DNA from: Chloroflexota bacterium
GTDB lineage: Bacteria; Vulcanimicrobiota; JAMCWD01
Reading direction: 5' to 3'
Length of the DNA: 56,454 bases
Assembly (NCBI GenBank): GCA_023475345.1
Contig: JAMCWD010000026.1
Location: forward strand, 1 to 56,454
The notes beneath the pieces are model-generated. The model did not search any database. It saw only the letters and a list, made by a program, of their open reading frames with translations, and had not been told where the DNA came from. A program made the translations under genes and the position numbers. Each line of letters begins with the position of its first letter. Within the stretch, counting starts at the first letter, position 1. This document shows, in pieces, positions 18,344 through 26,067 of this stretch.

Positions 18344-19231
18344 TTATTCGGGGCGCCCGTAACCGACTATATATTTGCTCATCGAGGCGGTATCATAAAC
18401 TTTAACGCCGTCCGATTGAGCTCCTACCATCTTCCCGTCTCCCAGGTAAATCATGACGTGGCCTACGGGGGTGGTCTTCTTGTCGTAAGGGTTATTGAAG
18501 AAAATAAGGTCGCCGGGCTTGGCCGAACTCTGATCGGTGAAAAGGGTTCCCTGCGATTTACAGTAGTCAAACTGAGTCTGCGCGGTGCGCGGGATATTTA
18601 TGCCGTTTTTTCCATAAACCGCATGTGTAAAGCCTGAACAGTCATAGCCGCCTTCCGAACCGCCGTCGCCTCCCCAGACGTAAGGAAGCCCTTGGCCTCC
18701 AATCTGTAGTGCAGTGCCTACGACACCCTGGTTTCCTTCGCCGGAAAGAGTGGCGCTGACGCCTGTTGTATCGACCGATCCGGTCCCGCCGTAATTGTAT
18801 CCGCCGCCGGAAGTAGTGTATAGCGCAGGGCCGTCGCCATATATGCCGGTTGTATTTCCTTGATAACCTTCAGGCGATTTGGATTCAGTCTTATCAGAGG
18901 ACGACATCTGTCCGAGGGTTCCGGCCGACGCGGCGTTTGCCGCAACACTCTGGATCTGGTTCATAAGCTCCCCGGCTTCCTGGTATTTCCCCGCCTTCAT
19001 AAGCTCCTGGAGCCTTTTGACCATTTCCTGAATCTTTTTCTGGGTTTCGCTTTGCTGTTTCGAAATCTCGGCCATGCCTTCAGATGAAATATTCGAAAGA
19101 TCAGCAGAGTTGCCCTCCACAAGGTTCATGAGGTTGCTGCCGTCAGGCGGAGCCGCACCCATCTCATTGGAAATACCCTGAGTCCATGACGTAGAAGAAC
19201 CGCCGCTTACAGGGCTTATCGAATCAGCCAT
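18344..19231 (-). CDS. NlpC/P60-family cysteine peptidase without a signal peptide
   Basis: GGAGGTG lies six bases before the ATG at 19231, so I use it and not the GTG at 19240, which is inside the ribosome binding site. Residues ~180-295 are an NlpC/P60 domain: LPYVWGG, the nucleophile in YDCSGFTHAVYG, RTAQTQ, KPGDLIFF and GHVMIYLGDG with the catalytic histidine. These enzymes cleave D-Glu-diaminopimelate bonds in peptidoglycan. The N-terminal ~170 residues are Ser/Gly/Gln-rich, with a short coiled coil around residues 50-95. No signal peptide or membrane helix is visible, which is odd for a wall hydrolase. It could be a secreted effector, a phage-like protein, or be exported by a non-Sec route. 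Confidence 0.8.
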   Translation of the reverse strand: MADSISPVSGGSSTSWTQGISNEMGAAPPDGSNLMNLVEGNSADLSNISSEGMAEISKQQSETQKKIQEMVKRLQELMKAGKYQEAGELMNQIQSVAANAASAGTLGQMSSSDKTESKSPEGYQGNTTGIYGDGPALYTTSGGGYNYGGTGSVDTTGVSATLSGEGNQGVVGTALQIGGQGLPYVWGGDGGSEGGYDCSGFTHAVYGKNGINIPRTAQTQFDYCKSQGTLFTDQSSAKPGDLIFFNNPYDKKTTPVGHVMIYLGDGKMVGAQSDGVKVYDTASMSKYIVGYGRPE

Positions 19232-19264
19232 CTCATACACCTCCGAAAATTATTCTTGGTTAAT

Positions 19265-19273
19265 ATTATATCA
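19265..19273 (-). promoter_or_regulatory. extended -10 promoter of the NlpC/P60 gene
   Basis: On the minus strand TGATATAAT (TATAAT at 19265-19270 with an extended TGN) precedes the gene, with TSS near 19258 and the start at 19231. The -35 region is poor, as usual for extended -10 promoters. Confidence 0.5.
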
Positions 19274-19345
19274 CAACACGCTTAAATAAAGTAAATACTA
19301 TAATTCTGTTACCTTTCCGGTCAAAGGAGAGGACGCCGGGTATAA

Positions 19346-19732
19346 TTATTGCACTATTACCTTTCCAGTCATCGAAGGATGAAGTGAACAATAATAATTA
19401 TAAGTGCCAGGATTAGAAAAGGTGTATTTGAATGTATCTTTAGGATTAAGATTCCCGCTGTCAAATGAATCGGATTTTACTGTGTGAGCAGTTGAATCGT
19501 TATTGGTGAATGTAACTTCCGTGCCGACATTAACTTGAATTTCTTGAGGGTTAAAGGAAAAGTTTTCAATTGAAACATTATTTTGGGTTACTGCCGGTTG
19601 GCTGGAATCAGCCGCCGGTTGGTTGGAGTTAACCGAAGGTTTAGTGTCTGAAGAATAATTACAACTGGAACCAAGGAAAAGAAAAGATGCTACGAAAAAC
19701 AAACCTAAAAAAATTAAATTTATTTTTTTCAT
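19346..19732 (-). CDS. plastocyanin-like cupredoxin lipoprotein
   Basis: AGGAGG lies five bases before the second ATG of an ATG-ATG pair, so the start is 19732. The frame upstream is the promoter region. Residues 1-23 plus C24 make a lipoprotein signal (LFLGSSC). A Ser/Pro/Asn linker leads to a cupredoxin domain with the type-1 copper ligands H83, C115, H118 and M121 (HTV... YYCSLHPSM). The domain is a small blue copper electron carrier, probably tethered in the periplasm. The redox partner is not evident; the nearest genes are unrelated. Confidence 0.9.
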   Translation of the reverse strand: MKKINLIFLGLFFVASFLFLGSSCNYSSDTKPSVNSNQPAADSSQPAVTQNNVSIENFSFNPQEIQVNVGTEVTFTNNDSTAHTVKSDSFDSGNLNPKDTFKYTFSNPGTYNYYCSLHPSMTGKVIVQ

Positions 19733-19749
19733 CATAACCTCCTGACAAT

Positions 19750-19778
19750 ATTTTATCCCTTTCTGTATTTTATTGCAA
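19750..19778 (-). promoter_or_regulatory. promoter of the cupredoxin gene
   Basis: On the minus strand TTGCAA (19773-19778) and TAAAAT (19750-19755) are separated by 17 bases; the start codon is at 19732, about 12 bases past the predicted transcription start. Confidence 0.5.
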
Positions 19779-19956
19779 TCACGTATGCTGGCTGACCAAA
19801 TAGGTAACACTTTGTGGTCAGCCGGCACACCCCGCCGTTGACCGGGGGATTTCCAGTTTTTAGAAATTCGTGAGGTTGACAACTTCATCCCGGCTTCATA
19901 AAATAATATAACTTGCAAATCAACCCATAAGATTTTCCGAGCAGGAGTAAAAATTT

Positions 19957-20592
19957 TTGAATATAAAAGGGTTTTCAGTCCCGGTCATACTGGCCTCGGT
20001 CTCCCCCAGGAGGACAGAACTTTTGAAGGCGCTCGGCCTGGACTTCACGGCTATGCCCCCGGTATTTGACGAAAACGGCATAGTTGAAGCGTTTTACGTG
20101 CTTGATGCCGATGAAAAAATGGGCGGTCTCGTGGAAAAAATAGCCGTGGAAAAAGCAAAGTCGGCAGCAGCGAATTTTAACGGGCAGGCTCTTTTTATCG
20201 CCGCCGATACCCTGGTCGTCCTCGACGGCAAGGCGCTGGGCAAGCCTTCGGATGAAGAAGATGCAAGGCGCATGCTGGAAAAGCTTTCCGGCAGAACTCA
20301 TAAAGTGGCAACCGGCATCTGCATTTTTGAAAAGCCCGGCGAAAAATGCAGAACTTCTCATGTTATAACAGAGGTTACTTTCAAAGACCTGTCGAATCAG
20401 GAAATCGAAAATTACTTGAAAAGCGGCGAACCGATGGACAAAGCAGGAGCTTACGGCATCCAGGGGAAAGGCGGTCTCCTGGTCGAGGGGATTCGCGGGT
20501 GCTATTACAACGTCGTCGGGCTGCCGCTCCCCAAGTTATATTTGATGCTCCGGGAGTTCGGTATCGATCTCCTGACATCCGAAGAACGGTAA
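19957..20592 (+). CDS. maf: Maf-family nucleoside triphosphate pyrophosphatase
   Basis: The TTG start is preceded by AGGAG. The 211 residues carry the Maf signature LASVSPRRTELLK near the N-terminus, IAADTLVVLDGKALGKP in the middle, and DKAGAYGIQGKGGLLVE near the end. Maf proteins hydrolyse non-canonical or methylated nucleotides (dTTP, UTP, m5UTP) and inhibit septation when overproduced. It lies four bases upstream of mreB, which fits the frequent linkage of maf and cell-shape genes. Confidence 0.93.
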   Translation: MNIKGFSVPVILASVSPRRTELLKALGLDFTAMPPVFDENGIVEAFYVLDADEKMGGLVEKIAVEKAKSAAANFNGQALFIAADTLVVLDGKALGKPSDEEDARRMLEKLSGRTHKVATGICIFEKPGEKCRTSHVITEVTFKDLSNQEIENYLKSGEPMDKAGAYGIQGKGGLLVEGIRGCYYNVVGLPLPKLYLMLREFGIDLLTSEER

Positions 20593-20596
20593 TAAT

Positions 20597-21634
20597 GTGA
20601 ATTTATATTTTATTGACAATATATTAAGCAGGTTTTCGCCTGACGTTGCCATTGATCTCGGCACCGCAAACAACCCCGTGCTCATCCGGGGAAAGGGCAT
20701 AGTAATGAGCGAACCTTCCTACGTGGCCAGGGAAAGGCATTCCGGCAAAATCCTGGCACTGGGGCACGAAGCCAGGCAGATGGAAGGCAGGACCCCCGAA
20801 AACATCGAAGTGATCAGACCTCTCAAAAAGGGCGTCATTGCAGATTTCGACACGGCACTCGAGATGATACGATATTTATTGAGAAGGGCGAATACCCAGG
20901 GTCTGCTCCGTCCCCGCGTCGTACTGGGGATCCCGTCCGATACCACCGATGTAGAGAAACGCGCCGCGGCGGAAGCCGCTCACAGCGCAGGCGCAAGGGT
21001 AGTTTATGTAATACAACAACCTGTAGCTGCAGCAATAGGTGCGGGTCTCGATATCCTCAAGCCCAGGGGGAATATGGTGCTGGACATAGGAGGCGGCACA
21101 TCCGAAATCGCTATAGTATCGCTGGGCGGCGTGGTGCTGTCAAGCTGTCTCCGCCTGGCGGGTGACGATATGACGGAGGCTATAATAAACCACGTCCGCC
21201 GCTATCACAACCTGCTCATAGGGGAAAAAACCGCGGAGGAGATGAAGATCGATGCAGGTTGCGCCTTCCCGATGGGGGGGTCCCTTTACACCCAGATCAG
21301 GGGCAGGAGCCTGACGTCTGGGATGCCGAAATCCATCGAAATTTCGGGCGATGAAGTTGCAGAGGCCGTTTACGATGTCCTTCGCCAGATGGTGGAGATG
21401 ATTTATAATGTGCTTGAATCGACTCCTCCCGAACTCTCATCGGACATCGCCCAGTATGGGGCGGTGATGTGCGGAGGAGGCTCGCTCCTGCGCGGCCTGG
21501 ACAGGGTGCTTGCCAGGGAGCTGGGCATACCGTTTCGTCTTGCGGAGGAGCCGCTTTCATCGGTGGTTCTAGGCCTTGAAAAAATACTCTCCGATAAAAA
21601 ACTGGCCGACAGGCTGCTTCCCGACCGTTATTGA
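20597..21634 (+). CDS. mreB: rod-shape determining actin homologue MreB
   Basis: The GTG start has only a weak upstream ribosome binding site; it may be translated by coupling to maf. The 345 residues are a full-length MreB: the phosphate-1 motif DLGTANN, the connecting IPSDTTDVEKRAAAEAA block, the phosphate-2 motif DIGGGTSEIAIVSLGG, and the adenosine motif CGGGSLLRGLD. MreB polymerises along the inner membrane and guides PBP2/RodA. The position after the first DLGTAN is unusual (NPVLIRGKG where VYVKGKG is usual). It is convergent with mrdA and overlaps it by seven bases, rather than being upstream of mreC as is common. Confidence 0.93.
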   Translation: MNLYFIDNILSRFSPDVAIDLGTANNPVLIRGKGIVMSEPSYVARERHSGKILALGHEARQMEGRTPENIEVIRPLKKGVIADFDTALEMIRYLLRRANTQGLLRPRVVLGIPSDTTDVEKRAAAEAAHSAGARVVYVIQQPVAAAIGAGLDILKPRGNMVLDIGGGTSEIAIVSLGGVVLSSCLRLAGDDMTEAIINHVRRYHNLLIGEKTAEEMKIDAGCAFPMGGSLYTQIRGRSLTSGMPKSIEISGDEVAEAVYDVLRQMVEMIYNVLESTPPELSSDIAQYGAVMCGGGSLLRGLDRVLARELGIPFRLAEEPLSSVVLGLEKILSDKKLADRLLPDRY

Positions 21635-23487
21635 TCCTTTTTGGACGACTCCTTTTTTTCTCTTTCTTTTTTCAGAGTCATGTATTTTTCTGCTATTTTT
21701 CTTGCAACAGGCGCTGAAAAGTCGCCCCCGAAACCTCCCGATTTTTCAAACATCACGGTAACAACCACCTCCGGGTTTTCATACGGAAAAAAGCACGTGA
21801 ACCAGGCATGGTTGAAGCCGTTAGGGTTTTCGGGACACGGGGAGTTTTCGGCTGTCCCTGTTTTGCCTGCTATATCGACGTCTGACGTCAATGCGCCCAT
21901 TGCTGTCCCGCCTGTAACCGCCGCCCGCATACCTTTTCTCACCGCAGCCAGGTTTTTGTCTGAAACAGGATAACGTCCTCTGAATTCAGGCTTCTTTTCC
22001 AGTACCGTGTTTCCATGCGCATCGATTATCCTGCTCACTATTTTCGGGACGACGACCGCCCCCCCGTTGGCAACCGCTGCAGTTACGACCGCCATCTGTA
22101 ACGGCGTTGCGCCCAGGTATCCCTGGCCTATGGAAAGGTTCACAGTATCACCGGCGTACCAGGGTTCTTTGTAAACTTTCTGTTTCCACTCCTCATCGGG
22201 CAGCAGGCCGGGGGTTTCTCCCGGCAGGTCGATACCCGTTTTTTTGCCAAGCCCGGCAGCCTTCGCATATTTTAAAAGGCGCTCCAGTTTCAATGAGTTG
22301 CCGAGCCTGTAAAACGTTACGTCACAGGATTGGGCTATGGCCTGGTTGAAATTTACCGATCCGTGGCCGGACTTTACAAAGCAATAAAAAGGATGCTGGC
22401 TCAAATAGAAAACGCCGGGGCAGTAAAAAACCGAGTTCTCGTTACAGATGCCTTCCTGGAGCGAGGCGGAGGCTGTGATGAGCTTGAACACCGAGCCGCA
22501 CGGGTAAGCGCTGGAAATCGCCTTGTTAAGCATCGGATAATTCGGGTCTTCCATCAGCTTGTTGTATTCCTTAGAAGTAAATCCTTGAATGAACGGGTTC
22601 AAATCGAATCCCGGAAAGCTTGCCATCGCCAGTACCTCGCCCGTTCTAGCGTCCATCGCCACTACAGATGCCGAGGGGTTAGTCCATCTTTGCGATTTTA
22701 TTTTTTTAACCATACCGGCAAGCTCTTTTTCAGCGGTTTTCTGAAGATCGAGATCGAGGCTGAGATATAAGGTATCTCCCTGGACAGGGGGATCTATCCC
22801 GAGGAGATGGATAAGGCGGTTGGCTACATCGACCTGTATTTTTCTCTCGCCGTCTTTGCCCCGAAGATACGTGTCATAGCAATATTCAATCCCGTCTTTT
22901 CCGATGATATCCCGCGGGCGCAGCCCCCTGTCCTTGTAAGTTTCAATCTCTTTTTCGCTTACTTCGCCGACATACCCGAGAATATGGCAGGCAAGGCTTT
23001 TCAGGGGATAATAACGGACAGGCACCGCTTCCAGGTAAATCCCGGCGATGTTGTTTTGAAGCTCTGCGACACGGGTCATCGTTTCTTCATCCATCTTTTC
23101 ATTGACGAAGAAAAACTGGTTTTCATTTTCTTCGAAGTCCTTCAGCATCTTGAGCTTCTTCTTTTCGGGAAGTTTCATAACGTCTGCTATCTCTTCAAGC
23201 GCCATGACCGGGTCGTGCATCTCGTTCGGGAGTATGAAGATCCCGAAGCTGGGCGCATTGCGGGCAATGACTTCCCCGTTTCGATCAAGTATGTTGCCCC
23301 TCGGCGCAGTGATCGGGATCCTCCGAATCATGTTGTCGAGGGCTTTTTCTTTATATGACTTCCCCTGGATTGCCTGGAGTTGAAAAAGGCGTCCCACCAG
23401 GAGCAGGAAAAATATCCACAATATAATCTTAACCCACCTGGTTTTATATGTTTTCTTGCTTTCACCGGGGCTGGTGATGTTCATCAC
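21628..23487 (-). CDS. mrdA: penicillin-binding protein 2 (elongation transpeptidase)
   Basis: The 619 residues have an N-terminal membrane helix (~17-37), a PBP dimerisation domain (~55-240) and a transpeptidase domain with SVFK (SxxK), SCD (SxD, normal for PBP2) and KTG in AGKTGTAE. PBP2 cross-links peptidoglycan during rod elongation, with RodA and MreC. The GTG at 23487 overlaps the stop of mreD by four bases and is followed immediately by an ATG (23484) that could be used instead; AAGGTGAG is better spaced for the GTG. A Lys/Glu-rich tail ends the protein. It closes the mreC-mreD-mrdA operon. Confidence 0.92.
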   Translation of the reverse strand: MMNITSPGESKKTYKTRWVKIILWIFFLLLVGRLFQLQAIQGKSYKEKALDNMIRRIPITAPRGNILDRNGEVIARNAPSFGIFILPNEMHDPVMALEEIADVMKLPEKKKLKMLKDFEENENQFFFVNEKMDEETMTRVAELQNNIAGIYLEAVPVRYYPLKSLACHILGYVGEVSEKEIETYKDRGLRPRDIIGKDGIEYCYDTYLRGKDGERKIQVDVANRLIHLLGIDPPVQGDTLYLSLDLDLQKTAEKELAGMVKKIKSQRWTNPSASVVAMDARTGEVLAMASFPGFDLNPFIQGFTSKEYNKLMEDPNYPMLNKAISSAYPCGSVFKLITASASLQEGICNENSVFYCPGVFYLSQHPFYCFVKSGHGSVNFNQAIAQSCDVTFYRLGNSLKLERLLKYAKAAGLGKKTGIDLPGETPGLLPDEEWKQKVYKEPWYAGDTVNLSIGQGYLGATPLQMAVVTAAVANGGAVVVPKIVSRIIDAHGNTVLEKKPEFRGRYPVSDKNLAAVRKGMRAAVTGGTAMGALTSDVDIAGKTGTAENSPCPENPNGFNHAWFTCFFPYENPEVVVTVMFEKSGGFGGDFSAPVARKIAEKYMTLKKEREKKESSKKDQ

Positions 23488-23993
23488 GGCCTGCTCACCT
23501 TGAAACCGCCTTCTTCGCGCCCCTGGATGAAACTCAAAAGATAGTAAAAGATGAAAATGAACAGAAGCCCTGCGCCAAGCGAGAAGGTGAAATCATAAAA
23601 TACAAATTCGGGATAAACGGCCTCGTTGAAAATATAAGCGAAAAACGGGGGCAAAAACCCCAGCAGGACACCGCCTCCGAGTCCCAGCAGACCCAGAGCC
23701 AGCGGGTTTTCCATGTAAAATCTTTTGCTTACAAGGCCCGCAAGCATGCCCATCCCGCAATACAGAAAAACCCTGAACCCCCAGAAATGAAGAAGCGGAA
23801 GCCCCACGAGCAGCCCGGCGATAAAACCCGCCATGCCGCCTTTCCTGCTCCCCCACAACGCCCCGCATGAAAGCACCAGCATGCCGACAAAATCGGGACA
23901 AAGCCCGCCCGGCAGGCGGCTATACGCCGTAGATGTCTGGAAGACTGAAAATATTACGATCAGTAATATTGCTACTATGAAGCTCAATCTCAA
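23484..23993 (-). CDS. mreD: rod-shape determining protein MreD
   Basis: The 169 residues are almost entirely hydrophobic with about five membrane helices (AILLIVIFSVFQTSTA, FIAGLLVGLPLL, GMGMLAGLV, LGLLGLGGGVLLGFLP, SLGAGLLFIFIFYYLL), matching MreD in size and layout. MreD is an inner-membrane part of the elongasome that couples MreC to PBP2/RodA. The TTG start overlaps the mreC stop by four bases and its stop overlaps mrdA, so translation of all three is coupled. Confidence 0.85.
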   Translation of the reverse strand: MRLSFIVAILLIVIFSVFQTSTAYSRLPGGLCPDFVGMLVLSCGALWGSRKGGMAGFIAGLLVGLPLLHFWGFRVFLYCGMGMLAGLVSKRFYMENPLALGLLGLGGGVLLGFLPPFFAYIFNEAVYPEFVFYDFTFSLGAGLLFIFIFYYLLSFIQGREEGGFKVSRP

Positions 23994-24790
23994 TTTTTTT
24001 TCACCGCCAGGACTTCCGATACGGACGAAAAATCGACTCCCGGCTCTACCAGCACTTCTTTGAACATCGACTCGCTTCCGCCGGTAACTTTAACGACTTT
24101 GCCCAGGAGGATGCCGGGCGGAAAGATTTTGCCCATGCCCGATGTAACCACCGTATCGCCGGGCTTGATACTGGCGGTGCTGTCAAGATACTCCATGCGG
24201 CAGAAGCGTTTGCCGTCTCCCCGGAGTATGCCGTGCGAACCGCCTTCGATAGTCTTGGCAGGGACAGTACAACGGTGGTCTATAAGCAGTCTCACCAGGG
24301 CCGTGCCGTTCGTCGTCCTGACAACGCGCCCGATGACACCGCGGGGGTCTTGAATATAAAAATCCGGGGTTATCCCATCGGAGGCGCCTTTATTTATTAT
24401 TACGAGCCTTGTCCATGATGCCGGCTCCCTTTCTATTATCATGGCAGGGATCGATATTAATTTAAGCTTTTCTTTAAAATCCAGCAATTCCCTGAGGCGC
24501 TGGTTTTCTTTTTCCGCTGCCTGAAGTCTTGTAAGCTCGGCGCGAAGCCCGGCGTTCTCGGATTCAAGCCTGACGGCGTCTTTTAAAAGTTCCTTGCCAT
24601 GCGCCCTTTTTTCAAGAGAGGAGTCGATGGATGAAATGGCGCTCTGAACGGGACGGGCCGCGGTGCCCGCTATCTGCTCGACTACGGTGGTATTGCCGCT
24701 TTCGGACTGGCGTACTTCCCATAATATCAGGGCAATGGAAAGAACCAGTAAGGCAACTATTGCAATCCATGTCCGCCGGTTACGCTCCAA
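23990..24790 (-). CDS. mreC: rod-shape determining protein MreC
   Basis: A TTG start is preceded by GGAAGGAT. One membrane helix (8-25) is followed by a coiled coil (ESENAGLRAELTRLQAAEKENQRLRELLDFKEKLKL, ~75-112) and the two beta-barrel domains with DGITPDFYIQDPRGVIGRVV and PGDTVVTSGMGKIFPPGILLGKVV, all typical of MreC at 266 residues. It assembles outside the inner membrane and activates PBP2. It is the first gene of mreC-mreD-mrdA. Its promoter should lie in 24791-25000, but I see no convincing one. Confidence 0.92.
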   Translation of the reverse strand: MERNRRTWIAIVALLVLSIALILWEVRQSESGNTTVVEQIAGTAARPVQSAISSIDSSLEKRAHGKELLKDAVRLESENAGLRAELTRLQAAEKENQRLRELLDFKEKLKLISIPAMIIEREPASWTRLVIINKGASDGITPDFYIQDPRGVIGRVVRTTNGTALVRLLIDHRCTVPAKTIEGGSHGILRGDGKRFCRMEYLDSTASIKPGDTVVTSGMGKIFPPGILLGKVVKVTGGSESMFKEVLVEPGVDFSSVSEVLAVKKN

Positions 24791-25000
24791 TATCTTATCC
24801 TTCCAGGCGATTTTATTTCATAAAGTTTTCAATAAACCATTATCCAGACGGGCTTAAACTCCTCCGTGAGGAAAATTAACCCGGTTTATACGCCCTGCAT
24901 TGTTTTCGGCCGCCTGCCCGAGGAAAACTTCAGCCGAATATTAAACATATAAAATAATCTATGTTCCGTCAATCTTCGGAACCGGCTGTTCATTCAAGCA

Positions 25001-26050
25001 TCAGTGGGTAAGGACTTCTTGCAATATTTCGAGAAGCCGGGGATCGAATTCTCCATTATGAGTATTGATGAAATTCTGCATTACTTCGGGGTCGCTGCTG
25101 GAACCGTGTTTTTCTTCGTATTCGTTCGCCAGCCCCAGTATCCTCGCCCCGAGAGGTATTTTGTCGCCCTTGAGGTGGTCGGGAAACCCCGATCCGTCAT
25201 AACGCTCGTACTGATGGCGGACGAAGGGGACTATGTCGCGGAGTAAATGGATTCTGCTTAATAGTTCCGCGCCGATTATACAATGCTTGCGCATATCCTC
25301 GGTAGGCGAGAGAGGCTGGACTTTTCCTATATTATGAAGCAGGGCCGCGTAATAGATATGTTCGTAATTTTTGCCGGTAATTCCAAGTTTCCTTGCAATC
25401 GTGGTAGCGAGCCTGGCGACCCTGAAGGCATGGCCTTTTTCCTGCTTGCTCTGGGTTTCCATGGCGTCTATTAAAAGTTCGATGCCGTTTATGAAAAAAT
25501 TCCTCAATTCCTCTACAAGGAGGGCGTTGTTTATAGCGATGGCAGCCTGCGTCGCAAGCAGCGCCAGGTTGCTCCTGTCCTCGTCGTTATATTCGCCTCC
25601 CTGCTTGTTAACCGCTTCCAGGACTCCCAGTGTCTCGTCTCCGAAATCAACAGGCACGGCAAGGACGTTGTGCGTATGGTATCCCACGTCCTGGTCTATT
25701 TTCTTGAAGTGGCGGCTGTCTTTCGTAGTGTCGTTCACTATTGCAGGCTCGTTGTGAACGGCCACCCAGCCTGCGATGCTGGCGTCATTGAGCGGGAGAC
25801 GGAACTTGCTAACCTGGTTGCCTTTTTCGCCAAGGGCGACTCTGAAATACAGATCATTCTTCTCCTTGTCCAGAAGAAAAATAGTTGCAGATTCCGAGCC
25901 TACTATATCCCTTGCCGCATCGGTAATTTTCATCAACAAGAGATCCAGGTCATGCGTGGAGACCAGATCCCGCGTAAGTTCCTGGACTTTGAGCAAAATA
26001 GAGTTGCGTCGTTCAAGTTCTTCGATTTTATCTTTAAGATCTGCTGACAT
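25001..26050 (-). CDS. GAF domain / degenerate HD-GYP protein
   Basis: A coiled-coil start (1-25) leads to a GAF domain (~28-180) and an HD-type domain (~195-345). The HD signature is altered: the metal-binding HD is H239-N240 (HNIGK where HDIGK is expected), and the GYP signature reads RYDGSGFP (283-290). The loss of the aspartate that binds the catalytic metal suggests it no longer cleaves c-di-GMP, but may bind it. The two GAF/HD genes in this window share architecture, so it may be a decayed relative of 16594-18204. It lies 17 bases downstream of the PilB-like ATPase. Confidence 0.8.
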   Translation of the reverse strand: MSADLKDKIEELERRNSILLKVQELTRDLVSTHDLDLLLMKITDAARDIVGSESATIFLLDKEKNDLYFRVALGEKGNQVSKFRLPLNDASIAGWVAVHNEPAIVNDTTKDSRHFKKIDQDVGYHTHNVLAVPVDFGDETLGVLEAVNKQGGEYNDEDRSNLALLATQAAIAINNALLVEELRNFFINGIELLIDAMETQSKQEKGHAFRVARLATTIARKLGITGKNYEHIYYAALLHNIGKVQPLSPTEDMRKHCIIGAELLSRIHLLRDIVPFVRHQYERYDGSGFPDHLKGDKIPLGARILGLANEYEEKHGSSSDPEVMQNFINTHNGEFDPRLLEILQEVLTH

Positions 26051-26067
26051 TTTTTTACCCCCGCATA

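Noticed and set aside
21628..23487. PBP2 has SCD rather than SxN
   Set aside because: SxD is the usual form in PBP2-type enzymes, so it is not a defect.
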